A stretch of 64,000 nt of DNA from Anderseniella sp. (GCA_028289645.1 JANQOK010000007.1:115437-179436); one strand, 5' to 3'. Shown: positions 8,216-18,464, counted from the first letter of the stretch. Numbers and translations are program-made. The notes: generated by a model from the sequence alone, not told the origin.

Positions 8216-9565
8216 ATGTCGAAATTTGAGTTTACGCGCCGTGGTTTGATCAAATCCGGTGCAGCAGTTGGTGCCGGCCTTGCCATGCCAACGATCCTGA
8301 CGCGTCCAGCGTATTCCTACACCAATGAACCCAAGGGCGGCACTGTCACGCTTGGGTTCAACGTGCCTCAGACCGGGCCTTACGCTGACGAAGGCAATGA
8401 CGAGTTGCTGGCGCAGAAGCTCGCTGTCGAACACCTTAATGGTGAAGGCGACGGCGGCTGCCTGACCACCTTCACCTCGAAGGCGCTCAAGGGCAACGGC
8501 ATCCTCGGCAAGAAAGTGACTTTCGTCACTGGCGACACCCAGACCAAGTCCGATGCAGCACGCGCATCCGCCAAATCGATGATCGAGAAGGACGGCGCCA
8601 TCATGATCAATGGCGGCTCGTCCTCGGGCGTGGCCGTGGCCGTTCAGGGGCTTTGCCAGGAAGCCGGTGTCATCTTCATGGCCGGTTTGACTCATGCCAA
8701 CGACACCACCGGCAAGGACCGCAAAGCAAACGGCTTCCGGCATTTCTTCAATGCCTACATGTCCGGTGCCGCGCTGGCCCCTGTGCTGGCCAAGGAAATG
8801 GGCAAGGATCGCCGCGCCTATCACCTTACGGCCGACTACAACTGGGGCTGGACCCAGGAAGAGTCGATCAAGGCTTCCACCGAAGCTCTTGGCTGGGAGA
8901 CCGTCAACACGGTCAAGACCCCGCTCGCATCAACCGACTTCTCGTCCTATATCGCTCCGGTGATCAATGCAGGTGCAGACGTGCTGGTGCTGAACCACTA
9001 TGGCGGAAACATGGTCAACTCGCTGACCAATGCGATCCAGTTCGGCCTGCTCGACAAGGCGGTAAACGGCAAAGACTTCAAGATCGTCGTTCCGCTCTAC
9101 TCTGAACTGATGGCGGCAGGTGCCGGAGACAACATCAAAGGCGTGCTCGGCTCCATGAACTACAACTGGCAGCTGGACAATGAAGGCTCCAAGACGTTCG
9201 TCAAGTCCTTCGGCGAGAAGTACGGCCGTCCGCCTTCGAACTCGGCCCAGACCTGCTACGCACAGGTTCTGCTTTATGCTGACGCCTGCGAGCGCGCCGG
9301 CACGTTCAACCCATGCGGGGTGGTCGAAGCTCTGGAAGGCTTCGAGTTCGACGGTCTCGGCAACGGGCCAACGACCTACCGCAAGGAAGATCACCAGTGC
9401 TTCAAGGACGTTCTGGTGGTGCGCGGTGCACAGAATCCGACCACGAAGTTCGACACGCTGGAAATCGTGGAGATTACCCCGGTCGCCAATGTCACGTATC
9501 CGCCGAACCATCCGATGTTCGGTGGCGACGAAGCCACGCTTGGCAAGTGCAATCCGGGCGCCTGA
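8216..9565 (+). CDS. Branched-chain amino acid/amide-type ABC transporter substrate-binding protein
   Basis: Periplasmic receptor of the Liv-type importer encoded downstream (Peripla_BP_6 family). The N-terminus shows a twin-arginine signal (FTRRGLIKSG) and a cleavable hydrophobic stretch ending near TRPAYS. The mature part starts with GGTVTLGFNVPQTGPYADEG, typical of this fold. At 449 residues it is somewhat longer than LivJ. Cysteine pairs at the C-terminal end suggest disulfides. The ligand cannot be read from sequence: branched-chain amino acids, amides, urea or others remain possible. The ribosome site is GGGAGGA. Confidence 0.88.
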   Translation: MSKFEFTRRGLIKSGAAVGAGLAMPTILTRPAYSYTNEPKGGTVTLGFNVPQTGPYADEGNDELLAQKLAVEHLNGEGDGGCLTTFTSKALKGNGILGKKVTFVTGDTQTKSDAARASAKSMIEKDGAIMINGGSSSGVAVAVQGLCQEAGVIFMAGLTHANDTTGKDRKANGFRHFFNAYMSGAALAPVLAKEMGKDRRAYHLTADYNWGWTQEESIKASTEALGWETVNTVKTPLASTDFSSYIAPVINAGADVLVLNHYGGNMVNSLTNAIQFGLLDKAVNGKDFKIVVPLYSELMAAGAGDNIKGVLGSMNYNWQLDNEGSKTFVKSFGEKYGRPPSNSAQTCYAQVLLYADACERAGTFNPCGVVEALEGFEFDGLGNGPTTYRKEDHQCFKDVLVVRGAQNPTTKFDTLEIVEITPVANVTYPPNHPMFGGDEATLGKCNPGA

Positions 9566-9586
9566 GCGTTCGAATTTTCACAATCC

Positions 9587-9614
9587 GCACACCGGTTCAA
9601 TTGAACCGGTGTGC
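9587..9614. promoter_or_regulatory. Perfect 28-nt palindrome between binding-protein and permease genes
   Basis: Arms GCACACCGGTTCAA and TTGAACCGGTGTGC abut with no spacer, 21 nt after the stop of the binding-protein gene. The downstream sequence is not a clean T-run, so a partial terminator or an mRNA 3'-end stabiliser raising receptor over permease levels is more likely than a strong terminator. Confidence 0.75.
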
Positions 9615-9680
9615 ATTTGATGCTGATATGCAGCATCTGGTGGGCAATTTCATTTTTTATATTCAAGTGGTGCCGGGAAA

Positions 9681-10703
9681 ATGGACGCAATTCTTCTGCA
9701 AGTCCTGAATGGCTTAGACAAGGGCAGTGCCTATGCGCTGATAGCCTTGGGTCTCACGCTTATTTTTGGAACGCTGGGCGTCGTCAACTTCGCCCATGGC
9801 GCGCTGTTCATGATCGGCGCGTTTGTTGCAGTTACCCTGCAGCGTGTGCTGAACCTGTCAGTTGTGACCGTCGATCCTGAAAAGAAGGACTTCCTGGGCA
9901 ACCCGCTACAGGTTCAAACGCCGTATGTGGAGTCATGGTTCGGAGAAGCAGCCGGCCAGGCGATCATCAACTGGTCCGTGCCGCTGGCCATACTGGCCGC
10001 CATTCCGATAATGCTGATGATCGGGTATGTGATGGAACGGGGGCTGATCCGTCATTTCTACAAGCGACCGCATGCAGACCAGATCCTCGTGACGTTCGGC
10101 CTGGCGATTGTCCTGCAGGAGATCGTGAAAGCGTTTTTCGGTGCCAACCCGATCCAGACGCCGGCTCCAGACGCACTTGCGGGCGTGTGGAACATGGGCG
10201 CGTGGCTGGGCATGAGCCTGCCTTATCCGGCGTGGCGGATCGTCTACTTCATTTTTGCCGCGATTGTCATTTCCGGTGTGTTTGCGTTCCTCCAGTTCAC
10301 CACTTTTGGCATGGTTGTCCGTGCCGGCATGGCTGATCGAGAGACTGTCGGAATTCTAGGCATCAACATTGATCGTCGCTTTACGGTGATGTTCGGCATA
10401 GCTGCCGCAGTGGCGGGGCTTGCCGGGGTCATGTATGCCCCGATCAATCCGCCGAACTATCACTGGGGCATGGACTTCCTGGTTCTCAGTTTCGTGGTTG
10501 TTGTTGTCGGCGGCATGGGCTCGCTGCCGGGCGCAGTGCTGGCAGGTTTCGTGTTGGGCATTCTGGAAAGTTTCGCCTCCACGACCTGGGCGACAACGAC
10601 GATCCCCGGGATCAATCAGATTATCATTTATCTTGTCGCAATCGTCATCCTGCTTGCCCGTCCACGCGGTCTCATGGGGCGCAAAGGCGTGATGGAGGAG
10701 TAA
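9681..10703 (+). CDS. livH: Liv-type ABC transporter permease (LivH family)
   Basis: Inner-membrane permease of the importer. The LivH opening is clear: [20 protein letters not shown] followed by [16 protein letters not shown]. It has about 8-9 helices and ends with [16 protein letters not shown]. Its 340 residues exceed the usual ~300, with a longer hydrophilic loop at about residues 55-90. It begins 66 nt after the palindrome and lies 4 nt before livM. Confidence 0.93.
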   Translation: MDAILLQVLNGLDKGSAYALIALGLTLIFGTLGVVNFAHGALFMIGAFVAVTLQRVLNLSVVTVDPEKKDFLGNPLQVQTPYVESWFGEAAGQAIINWSVPLAILAAIPIMLMIGYVMERGLIRHFYKRPHADQILVTFGLAIVLQEIVKAFFGANPIQTPAPDALAGVWNMGAWLGMSLPYPAWRIVYFIFAAIVISGVFAFLQFTTFGMVVRAGMADRETVGILGINIDRRFTVMFGIAAAVAGLAGVMYAPINPPNYHWGMDFLVLSFVVVVVGGMGSLPGAVLAGFVLGILESFASTTWATTTIPGINQIIIYLVAIVILLARPRGLMGRKGVMEE

Positions 10704-10707
10704 GGCA

Positions 10708-11907
10708 ATGTTCGGACTTGATAAAAGAGATACAACACTGTTCTTGTTCGTGGTCGCCATCACGCTGCTGGCGCCATTCCTGCTGAACCCGTTTCCTACC
10801 GAATCCGCATTGGCGCAGTTCAACGCCGGCTACCCTGACCTGATGCAGCGGTTCGTGATCTTCGGCATCTTTGCCATCGGGTTCAACATCCTGTTCGGCC
10901 TGACCGGTTACCTGTCATTCGGCCACGCGGCATTCCTTGGCGTGGGCTCCTATGCGGCCGTCTGGATGTTCAAGCTGCTCAGCTTCAACATCGTCCCGGC
11001 CATCATATTGTCGGTTCTTGTCGCCGGGGTGTTTTCGCTGGCCATCGGCTACATATGCCTGCGCAGATCAGGCATCTACTTCTCTATCCTGACACTGGCA
11101 TTTGCCCAGATGAGCTTTGCGATGGCCTATTCGGTGCTGTCGAACCCCAATTTCAACCTGACAAACGGTGAAACCGGCCTGCAGGTCTATGCCGACGATC
11201 CGCAGATCCTGAAAGGTGACGGTCCGGATTTCACCCACCTGTTCGGGCTTGAGATGAACACTACGAAGACGCTTGAGCTGGGTGCGTGGGCGTTCCAGTT
11301 CAACGCCGGCTTTTATGTGTGCGCGTTCTTCATGATCATCGCCTTCTATATTGCCATGCGCATATTCCGCTCACCGTTCGGCCTGATGTTGCGGGCCATC
11401 AAGACCAACCAGACGCGGTTGAACTATACCGGCCTCAATTCCCGCCCCTACACGCTCGCGGCCTTCGTGATATCAGGCATGTACGCCGGCCTGGCAGGCG
11501 GCTTACTTGCTGTGACCGATCCGCTCGCCGGGGCGGAGCGCATGCAGTGGACAGCTTCAGGTGAAGTTGTGCTGATGACCATTTTGGGGGGCGCCGGCAC
11601 CCTGCTGGGGCCGATCCTCGGTGCCGCGTTCATCAAGTATTTCGAGAACATCTTCTCCAAGATCAACGACACCGTGTTGCACAGCTGGTTCTCGTTCATG
11701 CCGGAAAGCATCGACAACTTCCTGGTTGCAATCCTGTACCCGTTCGTGGGCAAGGGCTGGCACCTCACTCTTGGCCTGATGTTCATGCTGATCGTGATAT
11801 TCCTGCCAGGTGGACTGGTTGATGGCGGCCAGCGTCTGTGGAACCGGATCACCGGAAAGAACCGCACCCAGGCCGAACCGGTTGCAAACCCGAAACCCGC
11901 TGAATGA
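10708..11907 (+). CDS. livM: Liv-type ABC transporter permease (LivM family)
   Basis: Second permease subunit. The LivM signatures [21 protein letters not shown] and, near the C-terminus, [14 protein letters not shown] are present, with about 9-10 helices. The 399 residues include a longer loop around residues 140-190 and a polar C-terminal tail. It lies 4 nt after livH and 12 nt before livG. Confidence 0.93.
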   Translation: MFGLDKRDTTLFLFVVAITLLAPFLLNPFPTESALAQFNAGYPDLMQRFVIFGIFAIGFNILFGLTGYLSFGHAAFLGVGSYAAVWMFKLLSFNIVPAIILSVLVAGVFSLAIGYICLRRSGIYFSILTLAFAQMSFAMAYSVLSNPNFNLTNGETGLQVYADDPQILKGDGPDFTHLFGLEMNTTKTLELGAWAFQFNAGFYVCAFFMIIAFYIAMRIFRSPFGLMLRAIKTNQTRLNYTGLNSRPYTLAAFVISGMYAGLAGGLLAVTDPLAGAERMQWTASGEVVLMTILGGAGTLLGPILGAAFIKYFENIFSKINDTVLHSWFSFMPESIDNFLVAILYPFVGKGWHLTLGLMFMLIVIFLPGGLVDGGQRLWNRITGKNRTQAEPVANPKPAE

Positions 11908-11919
11908 GGCCTGAAATCA

Positions 11920-12674
11920 ATGGGAATTCTTGAAATCAAGGACATCAACAAGCGGTTTGGCGGACTGCAGGCCCTGGGTGATGTCAATCTCAGCGTTGAA
12001 GAAGGGACGGTTCACGCCATTATCGGCCCGAACGGTGCCGGCAAGTCCACACTGTTGAACTGCCTGGTCGGCAAGCTGGAGCCCGATACCGGCTCGGTGA
12101 CCTTTGAGGGCAAGTCCATCCTGGGCCTCAAGCCGCACCAGATCAACCAGCTGGGGATCAGCCGGGTGTTTCAGACGCCGGAGATATTTTCCACGCTCTC
12201 GGTGTTCGAAAACGTCATGATCGCCTGTTTTGCCAAGCGCGACGGAGCGTTTCAGCTCAATCCGCTGACCAGCATCAAGGGCGAAAAGGACATCCACGAA
12301 AAGGTTGAGCAGATGCTGGAAGACGTGAACATGGCTGACAAGCGTGATCATGTTGCGGCTTCGATGTCACGTGGCGACAAGCGCCGGCTGGAAATGGCCA
12401 TGTGCCTGGCCCAGGATCCGAAACTCCTCCTGCTCGATGAACCGACAGCGGGCATGGCGCGTGCGGACACCAACAACACCATCGAGCTGCTCAAGGAAAT
12501 TGAAGAAAAACGCGGCATCACCATGGTGATCATTGAGCACGACATGCACGTCGTGTTTTCACTCGCCAACAAGATCACGGTGCTGGCACAAGGCACGCCG
12601 ATTGTCGAGGACGTGCCGTCGAAGATCAAAGGCAATCCGAAAGTTCAGGAAGCCTATCTTGGAGGCGCACACGA

Positions 12675-12678
<4 letters not shown>
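11920..12678 (+). CDS. livG: Liv-type ABC transporter ATP-binding protein (LivG family)
   Basis: ATPase subunit of the importer. Walker A GPNGAGKST (about residues 36-44), Walker B LLLLDEPTAGM and switch IEHDMHVV are intact. The signature motif reads SMSRGDKRRLE instead of an LSxGQ form, an uncommon but tolerated variant. The stop overlaps the livF start as ATGA. Confidence 0.92.
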
Positions 12679-13424
<746 letters not shown>

Positions 13425-13501
13425 AACAGGCCTGATGTCGCCAGGTCTGCGGATTGGCTGTTCGGTCTAGTTTAACCTTCTGATTTAAAACTGAAAAATC
13501 A

Positions 13502-13523
13502 CGATGTGATCAATTACACATCG
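13502..13523. promoter_or_regulatory. Inverted repeat (CRP-like spacing) upstream of small exported protein
   Basis: Perfect 7-bp arms CGATGTG and CACATCG with 8 nt between, 78 nt before the small gene. Its core TGTGATCAATTACACA resembles a CRP half-site pair (TGTGA-N6-ACACA) with one deviation from TCACA. It could equally be another operator. Confidence 0.4.
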
Positions 13524-13601
13524 CTCCGGATGCCGAACAGGCATGTTGTGTTCATAAACGAACAGCAAGAACACCCTCACGAGTATCCGGAGGCATGAGT
13601 G

Positions 13602-13811
13602 ATGACCAGTTTTTCGAAAGTGCTGATTGCCGGGCTGATCGCCGCAACAAGCGTGACCGCGACCGTCGCGGCTGCTTCAATCGCCAATAGCACGTCGGCA
13701 CACAGTGCAAGCTCCAACGTAACGGTTATCTACAAGTCCGACGCCCACTGGCCGGTCAAGGGCCTGATTTCGGTTGATCCGTGCAGCCTGCATGCCTGCG
13801 TAGAAGCTTAA
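13602..13811 (+). CDS. Small exported protein of unknown function
   Basis: A 69-residue protein with a clear signal peptide: KVLIAGLIAATSVTATVAAA, cleavage probably near ASA or AAA-S. A mature peptide of about 45 residues is left, with two cysteines in DPCSLHACVEA that could form a disulfide. ATG 13602 is 8 nt after a GGAGG ribosome site, better than the in-frame GTG at 13599. It is monocistronic with its own upstream inverted repeat. I do not recognise a family. Confidence 0.6.
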   Translation: MTSFSKVLIAGLIAATSVTATVAAASIANSTSAHSASSNVTVIYKSDAHWPVKGLISVDPCSLHACVEA

Positions 13812-13869
13812 CAGCACTGCACTTTTCCGGATACGCGGCAAAACTGCTTGGCATGGCGGCCCGAGCGTA

Positions 13870-14403
13870 CTAACGACCCAGCTTCAGTTCGTCCCAATTG
13901 CTGATATAGATGGCAAACCAGGGACATATATCGTCCGGCTGCTGTGCCAGCAGCGCTGAAAGCTCCGACACTTCCACCCACCTGGTTGCGCTGACCTCTT
14001 CCGCGTTGAGATTGAGCGCCAATGCGGCCTCGTCTGTATGGCCGGCAAACACGTGCACCCGCTCGTTCTCGATCAGCCCGGCGCCGACATCAGCACGATA
14101 CTCAAACACACTGGTCTTGTTCAGCGGAACGGCGATGCCCAGTTCCTCGCCAATGCGGCGGGTTGCTGCATGCTCGACCGTTTCTCCCCAATGCGGGTGG
14201 GAACAGCAGGTGTTGGCCCATTTGCCGGGGCAATGATACTTGGAGGCCGCGCGTTGCTGGATCAGCAGCTTGCTGCCTGAAAACACGAACACCGAGATGG
14301 CGAGATGCTGTTGATCGGTGCGATGGGCTTCCATCTTCTCGATGGGAAACAGCGAACCGTCCTCGGCAATCGCCGGGATGATGATTTCAGGAGCGGTAGA
14401 CAC
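13870..14403 (-). CDS. idi: Isopentenyl-diphosphate delta-isomerase, type I
   Basis: Nudix-fold enzyme interconverting IPP and DMAPP for isoprenoid synthesis. The type I catalytic features are visible: NTCCSHPHWGE carries the catalytic Cys and metal-binding His, RRIGEELGI is the Nudix-like helix, and LIENERVHVF carries the catalytic Glu. Length (177 aa) is standard. It starts 2 nt after the moaD-like stop, so it appears to be the last gene of the molybdenum hydroxylase operon, an unusual place for idi. Confidence 0.92.
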   Translation of the reverse strand: MSTAPEIIIPAIAEDGSLFPIEKMEAHRTDQQHLAISVFVFSGSKLLIQQRAASKYHCPGKWANTCCSHPHWGETVEHAATRRIGEELGIAVPLNKTSVFEYRADVGAGLIENERVHVFAGHTDEAALALNLNAEEVSATRWVEVSELSALLAQQPDDICPWFAIYISNWDELKLGR

Positions 14404-14405
14404 AG

Positions 14406-14651
14406 TTAACCTCCAACCAGTTTTGGCAGCACAAAAACCTCCGAGTCAGGTTTCAGCGGTACCATGATAGCGTTGGCATACATGCGTCCGTCCACCGACA
14501 CCGAAACACCACGCGTGATGGCCTGTTTCATGGCCGGGAATCTGTCTGAAAGCTGGTCCAGCACCTCACGGATGCTGGCAGCTTCCAGCTCAATCTCGTC
14601 TGCCCCTTCAAGAGCTGGCTTGAGTGACCCCCAAACCTGAACCTTGACCAT
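14406..14651 (-). CDS. MoaD/ThiS-family sulfur carrier-like protein
   Basis: An 81-residue ubiquitin-fold protein ending in LPKLVGG; the terminal Gly-Gly is the site of adenylation and thiocarboxylation in MoaD and ThiS. Its place 12 nt after a molybdopterin subunit gene suggests a role in molybdenum-cofactor sulfur supply rather than thiamine synthesis, but this is inferred from context. Confidence 0.82.
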   Translation of the reverse strand: MVKVQVWGSLKPALEGADEIELEAASIREVLDQLSDRFPAMKQAITRGVSVSVDGRMYANAIMVPLKPDSEVFVLPKLVGG

Positions 14652-14663
14652 AGGCTTTTCTTT

Positions 14664-16916
14664 CTAGATCCGGCCGAGCGCCTTCAGCACCCGCGGTGGC
14701 GACATGGGCAATTCGGTCATGCGGACACCGGCAGCGCCCGAAACCGAGTTGGAAATGGCTGCCAGCGGGGGAACGATCGAGGTCTCGCCGACGCCGCGCA
14801 CACCGTAAGGGTGGCCGGGGTTGGGAACTTCAACAATGACCGCATCGATCATCGGCAGGTCGGAAGCCACCGGAATACGATAATCCAGGAAGCCGGCATT
14901 CTGCAGCCTGCCGTCTTCGCCATAGATGTACTCCTCGTTCAGTGCCCAGCCGATGCCCTGTACGGCGCCACCCTGGAACTGGCCTTCCACATAAGACGGG
15001 TGCACCGCCTTGCCGGCATCCTGAAACACCGTGTAGCGCAGGATCTTCACGTGGCCGGTGTCCGGGTCGACCTCGGTATCGACCAGGTGCGTGGCGAAAC
15101 TGACGCCGGCACCTTCGGCATTGATCTCACAATGACCGGAAATCGGTCCGCCGGTGGCACCCGCCTGGGCGGCGATGTCTGCCAGTGTCAACGGTTCGTG
15201 CTTGCCGGCGTTGGGGCTGGACGGGCGTGCGGCGCCGTCTTCCCAGGTGACGGCGTCAACCGGTATGCCCCAGATGCCCGCGGCACGTTCACACATCTTG
15301 CCGATTGCATCACGCGCGGCGTTGATGGCGGCAAGGCCGGATGCAAACGTGACGCGGCTGCCGTCGGTTACATCATTGTATCCCAGCGAGGCGGTGTCGG
15401 CGATGATGCAGCGGACCTTGTCATGCGGAATGCCGAGCTCTTCTGCGGCCATATTGCCGATGGAGGCCCGCGATCCGCCAATGTCGGGGGTGCCGACGGA
15501 CAACCCGACGGTGCCGTCCGCACTCACATTGAGCGACACGGACGTTTCGCCGCCGAAGTTGAACCAGAAACCGCAGGCCACGCCGCGGCCCTGATTGCGG
15601 CCCAGCTTGGCCCTGTAGTGCGGATGGGCTTTTGCCGCTTCCAGCGTGGCGCGCAGGCCGATCACGTCAAAGTTTGGCCCGTAGGAAGCCTTGGACCCGT
15701 CCGACGACGCATTCTTCAGGCGCACGTCGAGAGGATCAAGCTTCAGTTCCCGGCACAGTTCGTCGACCACGCTTTCAACGGCGTAGGCTGCCATAGGCGC
15801 ACCCGGCGCCCTGTAGGCGGCCTGTTTCGGCCGGTTGGCGATGACGTCGTAGCCGACCGCGCGCACGGCCTTCAGGTCATAGCAGGCAAATGCAGCCATG
15901 GCGCCATAGGGAACAGCCGAACCGGGAAACGCACCACCCTGATAGCGCAGCGTGGCGTCGCCCGCGGTTATCGTGCCGTCTTTCTTCATGCCGATCTTGA
16001 CATCGATGGATGTTGACGATGTCGGCCCGCTGGCACGCAGCACTTCAGAGCGCGACATGACAACCTTCACCGGCCGGTTGGCCTTCAGCGACAGGGCCAG
16101 CGCCACCGGCTCAATGAACACCGTGGTCTTGCCGCCGAAGCCGCCGCCGATTTCAGATGCGGTCACCCGCAGCGCCGATGCATCCATGCCGAGCAGGGCG
16201 GAGCAGACCTGGCGCACCATGAAGTGGCCTTGTGTACAGCACCAGATATCGCCCTTGCCGTCCGTGCCCATGCTGGCCAGGCAGGCATGGGGTTCTATGT
16301 AGCCCTGGTGCGTGGCCTCGGTCTTGAAGGTGCGCTCGACAACAAGATCGGCCTGCTTGAAGCCAGCTTCAACGTCGCCATGGCCAAACTCGAAGCGCTC
16401 CGCCACGTTGGACGGCTTTCTCGGTGTCTTGTCGAGTCCCTTGGTGAACAGCTTGTTGTTGATGATCGGCGCGGACGGTTTCATGGCCTCGTCCACGTCG
16501 GTCACATGCGGCAACACTTCATAGTCGACCTTGATCAGCTTCAGTGCCTGCCTGGCGGCGGCGCGGCTGGTGGCAGCCACGGCAGCAACAGCGTGTCCGT
16601 CATACAGGGCCTTGTCGCGGGCCATGATGTTTTCACGGACATCAAGGACATCGTCCGGGCAGGGGCCGAAATCAGCTGACGTGACCACGGCGTGAACTCC
16701 GTTGACCGCTTCTGCCTTCGACGTGTCGATGTTCTTGATGCGGGCATGGGCATGTGGGCTGCGCAGTATCAGCCCCCAGAGCATGCCGGGCGCCGTCATG
16801 TCGGCGCCGAACTGGGCTCGGCCGGTAATCTTGTCGAGGCCGTCAGGACGCGGCGTACGGGTGCCAACGGTCTTGAATTCGCGTTTCAGGGTGTCTTTGC
16901 CAGGTTGAAAATTCAT
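14664..16916 (-). CDS. Molybdenum hydroxylase large (molybdopterin-binding) subunit, xanthine dehydrogenase/CoxL family
   Basis: Catalytic Mo-cofactor subunit of a three-subunit hydroxylase that adds water-derived oxygen to a C-H or aldehyde substrate. Family motifs: ARPVKVV-type region after GGGFGGKT (about residue 255), AYRAPGAPMA (about 366) and, near the C-terminus, GVRGVGETSIVPP with the catalytic Glu. The loop is not the AYxCSFR of form I CO dehydrogenase. ATG 16916 (MNFQPGKDTL, 750 aa) overlaps the small-subunit stop as ATGA; the 72-codon upstream extension is rejected. Substrate unknown. Confidence 0.88.
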   Translation of the reverse strand: MNFQPGKDTLKREFKTVGTRTPRPDGLDKITGRAQFGADMTAPGMLWGLILRSPHAHARIKNIDTSKAEAVNGVHAVVTSADFGPCPDDVLDVRENIMARDKALYDGHAVAAVAATSRAAARQALKLIKVDYEVLPHVTDVDEAMKPSAPIINNKLFTKGLDKTPRKPSNVAERFEFGHGDVEAGFKQADLVVERTFKTEATHQGYIEPHACLASMGTDGKGDIWCCTQGHFMVRQVCSALLGMDASALRVTASEIGGGFGGKTTVFIEPVALALSLKANRPVKVVMSRSEVLRASGPTSSTSIDVKIGMKKDGTITAGDATLRYQGGAFPGSAVPYGAMAAFACYDLKAVRAVGYDVIANRPKQAAYRAPGAPMAAYAVESVVDELCRELKLDPLDVRLKNASSDGSKASYGPNFDVIGLRATLEAAKAHPHYRAKLGRNQGRGVACGFWFNFGGETSVSLNVSADGTVGLSVGTPDIGGSRASIGNMAAEELGIPHDKVRCIIADTASLGYNDVTDGSRVTFASGLAAINAARDAIGKMCERAAGIWGIPVDAVTWEDGAARPSSPNAGKHEPLTLADIAAQAGATGGPISGHCEINAEGAGVSFATHLVDTEVDPDTGHVKILRYTVFQDAGKAVHPSYVEGQFQGGAVQGIGWALNEEYIYGEDGRLQNAGFLDYRIPVASDLPMIDAVIVEVPNPGHPYGVRGVGETSIVPPLAAISNSVSGAAGVRMTELPMSPPRVLKALGRI

Positions 16917-17431
16917 GCCTTTACCCTCTTTTTCGCGGCAGGTTTGTTGGCCTTCGCCGGTATCCTCATATCCTTGGCGGTATCGAGAACGGCCCGCACA
17001 ATCTTGTCGTATCCGGTGCAGCGGCACAGGTTTCCGGCCAGCCAGTAGCGGACCTCCTCTTCGGTCGGATTGTCGTTGCGTTCCAGCAGCGATTTGGCCG
17101 CGACCAGGAAACCGGGTGTACAGACACCGCATTGCAGCGCTGCATGGTCCAGAAACTTCTGCTGCAGCGGATGCAGTTCGGTGCCGTCGGCCATGCCTTC
17201 AATGGTTTCGATTTCCCGGCCTTGTGCTTCTGCACCAAGCATCAGGCAGGCACATACCAGCCGGCCGTCAACGACCACCGAACAGGCGCCGCAATCGCCG
17301 GTACCGCAGCCTTCCTTGGAACCGGTCATGCCAAGGCGGTCACGCAGAACATCGAGCAGGGTCTCGTCCGGCTCGCAGGAGAACTCGGTGTCATCACCGT
17401 TGATGGAGGTTGAAATCTGGATTTGGAACAT
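16913..17431 (-). CDS. Molybdenum hydroxylase (2Fe-2S) small subunit, CoxS family
   Basis: Carries two [2Fe-2S] clusters passing electrons from Mo to FAD. Plant-type cluster cysteines are in KEGCGTGDCGAC (about residues 39-50) with C60, and the second set in CGVCTPGF (101-108) and CRCTGY (about 137-142). Length 172 aa from ATG 17431 (MFQIQISTSI), as usual; the longer upstream frame lies inside the FAD-subunit gene. A lysine-rich tail (KANKPAAKKRVKA) is less common. Confidence 0.93.
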   Translation of the reverse strand: MFQIQISTSINGDDTEFSCEPDETLLDVLRDRLGMTGSKEGCGTGDCGACSVVVDGRLVCACLMLGAEAQGREIETIEGMADGTELHPLQQKFLDHAALQCGVCTPGFLVAAKSLLERNDNPTEEEVRYWLAGNLCRCTGYDKIVRAVLDTAKDMRIPAKANKPAAKKRVKA

Positions 17432-17441
17432 CTGTCTTTCC

Positions 17442-18305
17442 TCAGGATTTTCCGAGTGCGCGGTCGCGCGCAATAATGGCGGCACGCCGGGCCAATACAC
17501 CGGCGATGTGAATGCGGAACTCCTTGGTTCCGCGCTTGTCGTCAATAGGCCGGGCCGCGGCGGAACACGCCTTGGCCAGCGCATCCAGTGCAGCATCGTC
17601 AACCTTGGTGCCGATCAGAGCCTTGGCTGCCTTGCTGACCAGCAGCACGGTTGGCGCAATCGCGCCAAGCGACACGCGTGCTGCCGTGCACACCCCCTTG
17701 GCATCCAGTGTCAGGCAGACGCCGGCTCCCGCGACGGCGATATCCATCTCGGTGCGCGGTATGAAGCGCAAATAGGCATCGCCGGTTCGGGCCGGTTTTG
17801 CCGGCAGCAGGATCGCCTCGACGAGTTCCCCCTTTTTCAGGACTGTCTTGCCGGGGCCCTTGCAGATCTTTTCAACGGCGACCTTGCGTTTGCCCTTCGG
17901 GCCGCGGATCAGCGCCTTGGCGCCGGCGGCAACCATGGCCGGGACACTGTCGGCAGCCGGCGAGGCATTGCACAGATTGCCGGCGATTGTGGCGCGGCCC
18001 TGGATCTGAGTGGATCCGATCAGCGCTGCTGCCTCAACCACACCCGGCCAGGCTTTGACGAGTGCCGGGTTTTCGCTCATCTCCGCCGACGATACAGCGG
18101 CGCCGATGGCGAAGCCCTTGCCGTCGCGGGCGATCTTGCACATGGGCGATATGCGCTTGATGTCTATGACGGTATCGGGCTCGGAGAAGCCCGACCGCAT
18201 GCGAACCAGCAGGTCGGTGCCGCCGGCAAGAACCTGCGTGCTTCCCTTGCTGGCCGCGAGCAGTTTTACGGCGTCTTTTACAGTGGCCGGTGCGTGGTAT
18301 TGCAT
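17442..18305 (-). CDS. Molybdenum hydroxylase FAD-binding medium subunit, CoxM family
   Basis: FAD subunit taking electrons from the Fe-S subunit. FAD-binding motifs VLAGGTDLLVRMR (about residue 27) and TIAGNLCNASPAAD (about 105) are intact, and the C-terminal CO-dehydrogenase flavoprotein domain follows. ATG 18305 (MQYHAPATVKD, 287 aa) has a GGGAG ribosome site; the upstream in-frame ATG 18338 is less likely. First gene of a minus-strand operon of FAD, Fe-S and Mo subunits, then moaD-like and idi. Confidence 0.93.
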   Translation of the reverse strand: MQYHAPATVKDAVKLLAASKGSTQVLAGGTDLLVRMRSGFSEPDTVIDIKRISPMCKIARDGKGFAIGAAVSSAEMSENPALVKAWPGVVEAAALIGSTQIQGRATIAGNLCNASPAADSVPAMVAAGAKALIRGPKGKRKVAVEKICKGPGKTVLKKGELVEAILLPAKPARTGDAYLRFIPRTEMDIAVAGAGVCLTLDAKGVCTAARVSLGAIAPTVLLVSKAAKALIGTKVDDAALDALAKACSAAARPIDDKRGTKEFRIHIAGVLARRAAIIARDRALGKS

Positions 18306-18464
18306 CGGTAGTCTCCCTGAAATCCTAGTCACAGCCACGCTACTCCATCAGTTGCATGTTAGTCGAGACCGTCCTGCGACAGGCTGTGTTGTTGAAACGG
18401 CATATCGGGTTTCCGCATTGTGAAGGATCATGCCGGTCGGAAACGATTGCCAGCGCTTTGTGGT

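Noticed and set aside
14664..18305. Carbon monoxide dehydrogenase (coxMSL)
   Set aside because: The large subunit has AYRAPGAP, not the AYxCSFR loop of true form I enzymes, and no coxDEF-type genes are next to it.
14811..18311. Long plus-strand frames opposite the molybdenum hydroxylase genes
   Set aside because: Their translations are His/Gly/Asp-rich low-information sequence typical of antisense frames; the minus strand carries complete enzyme motifs.
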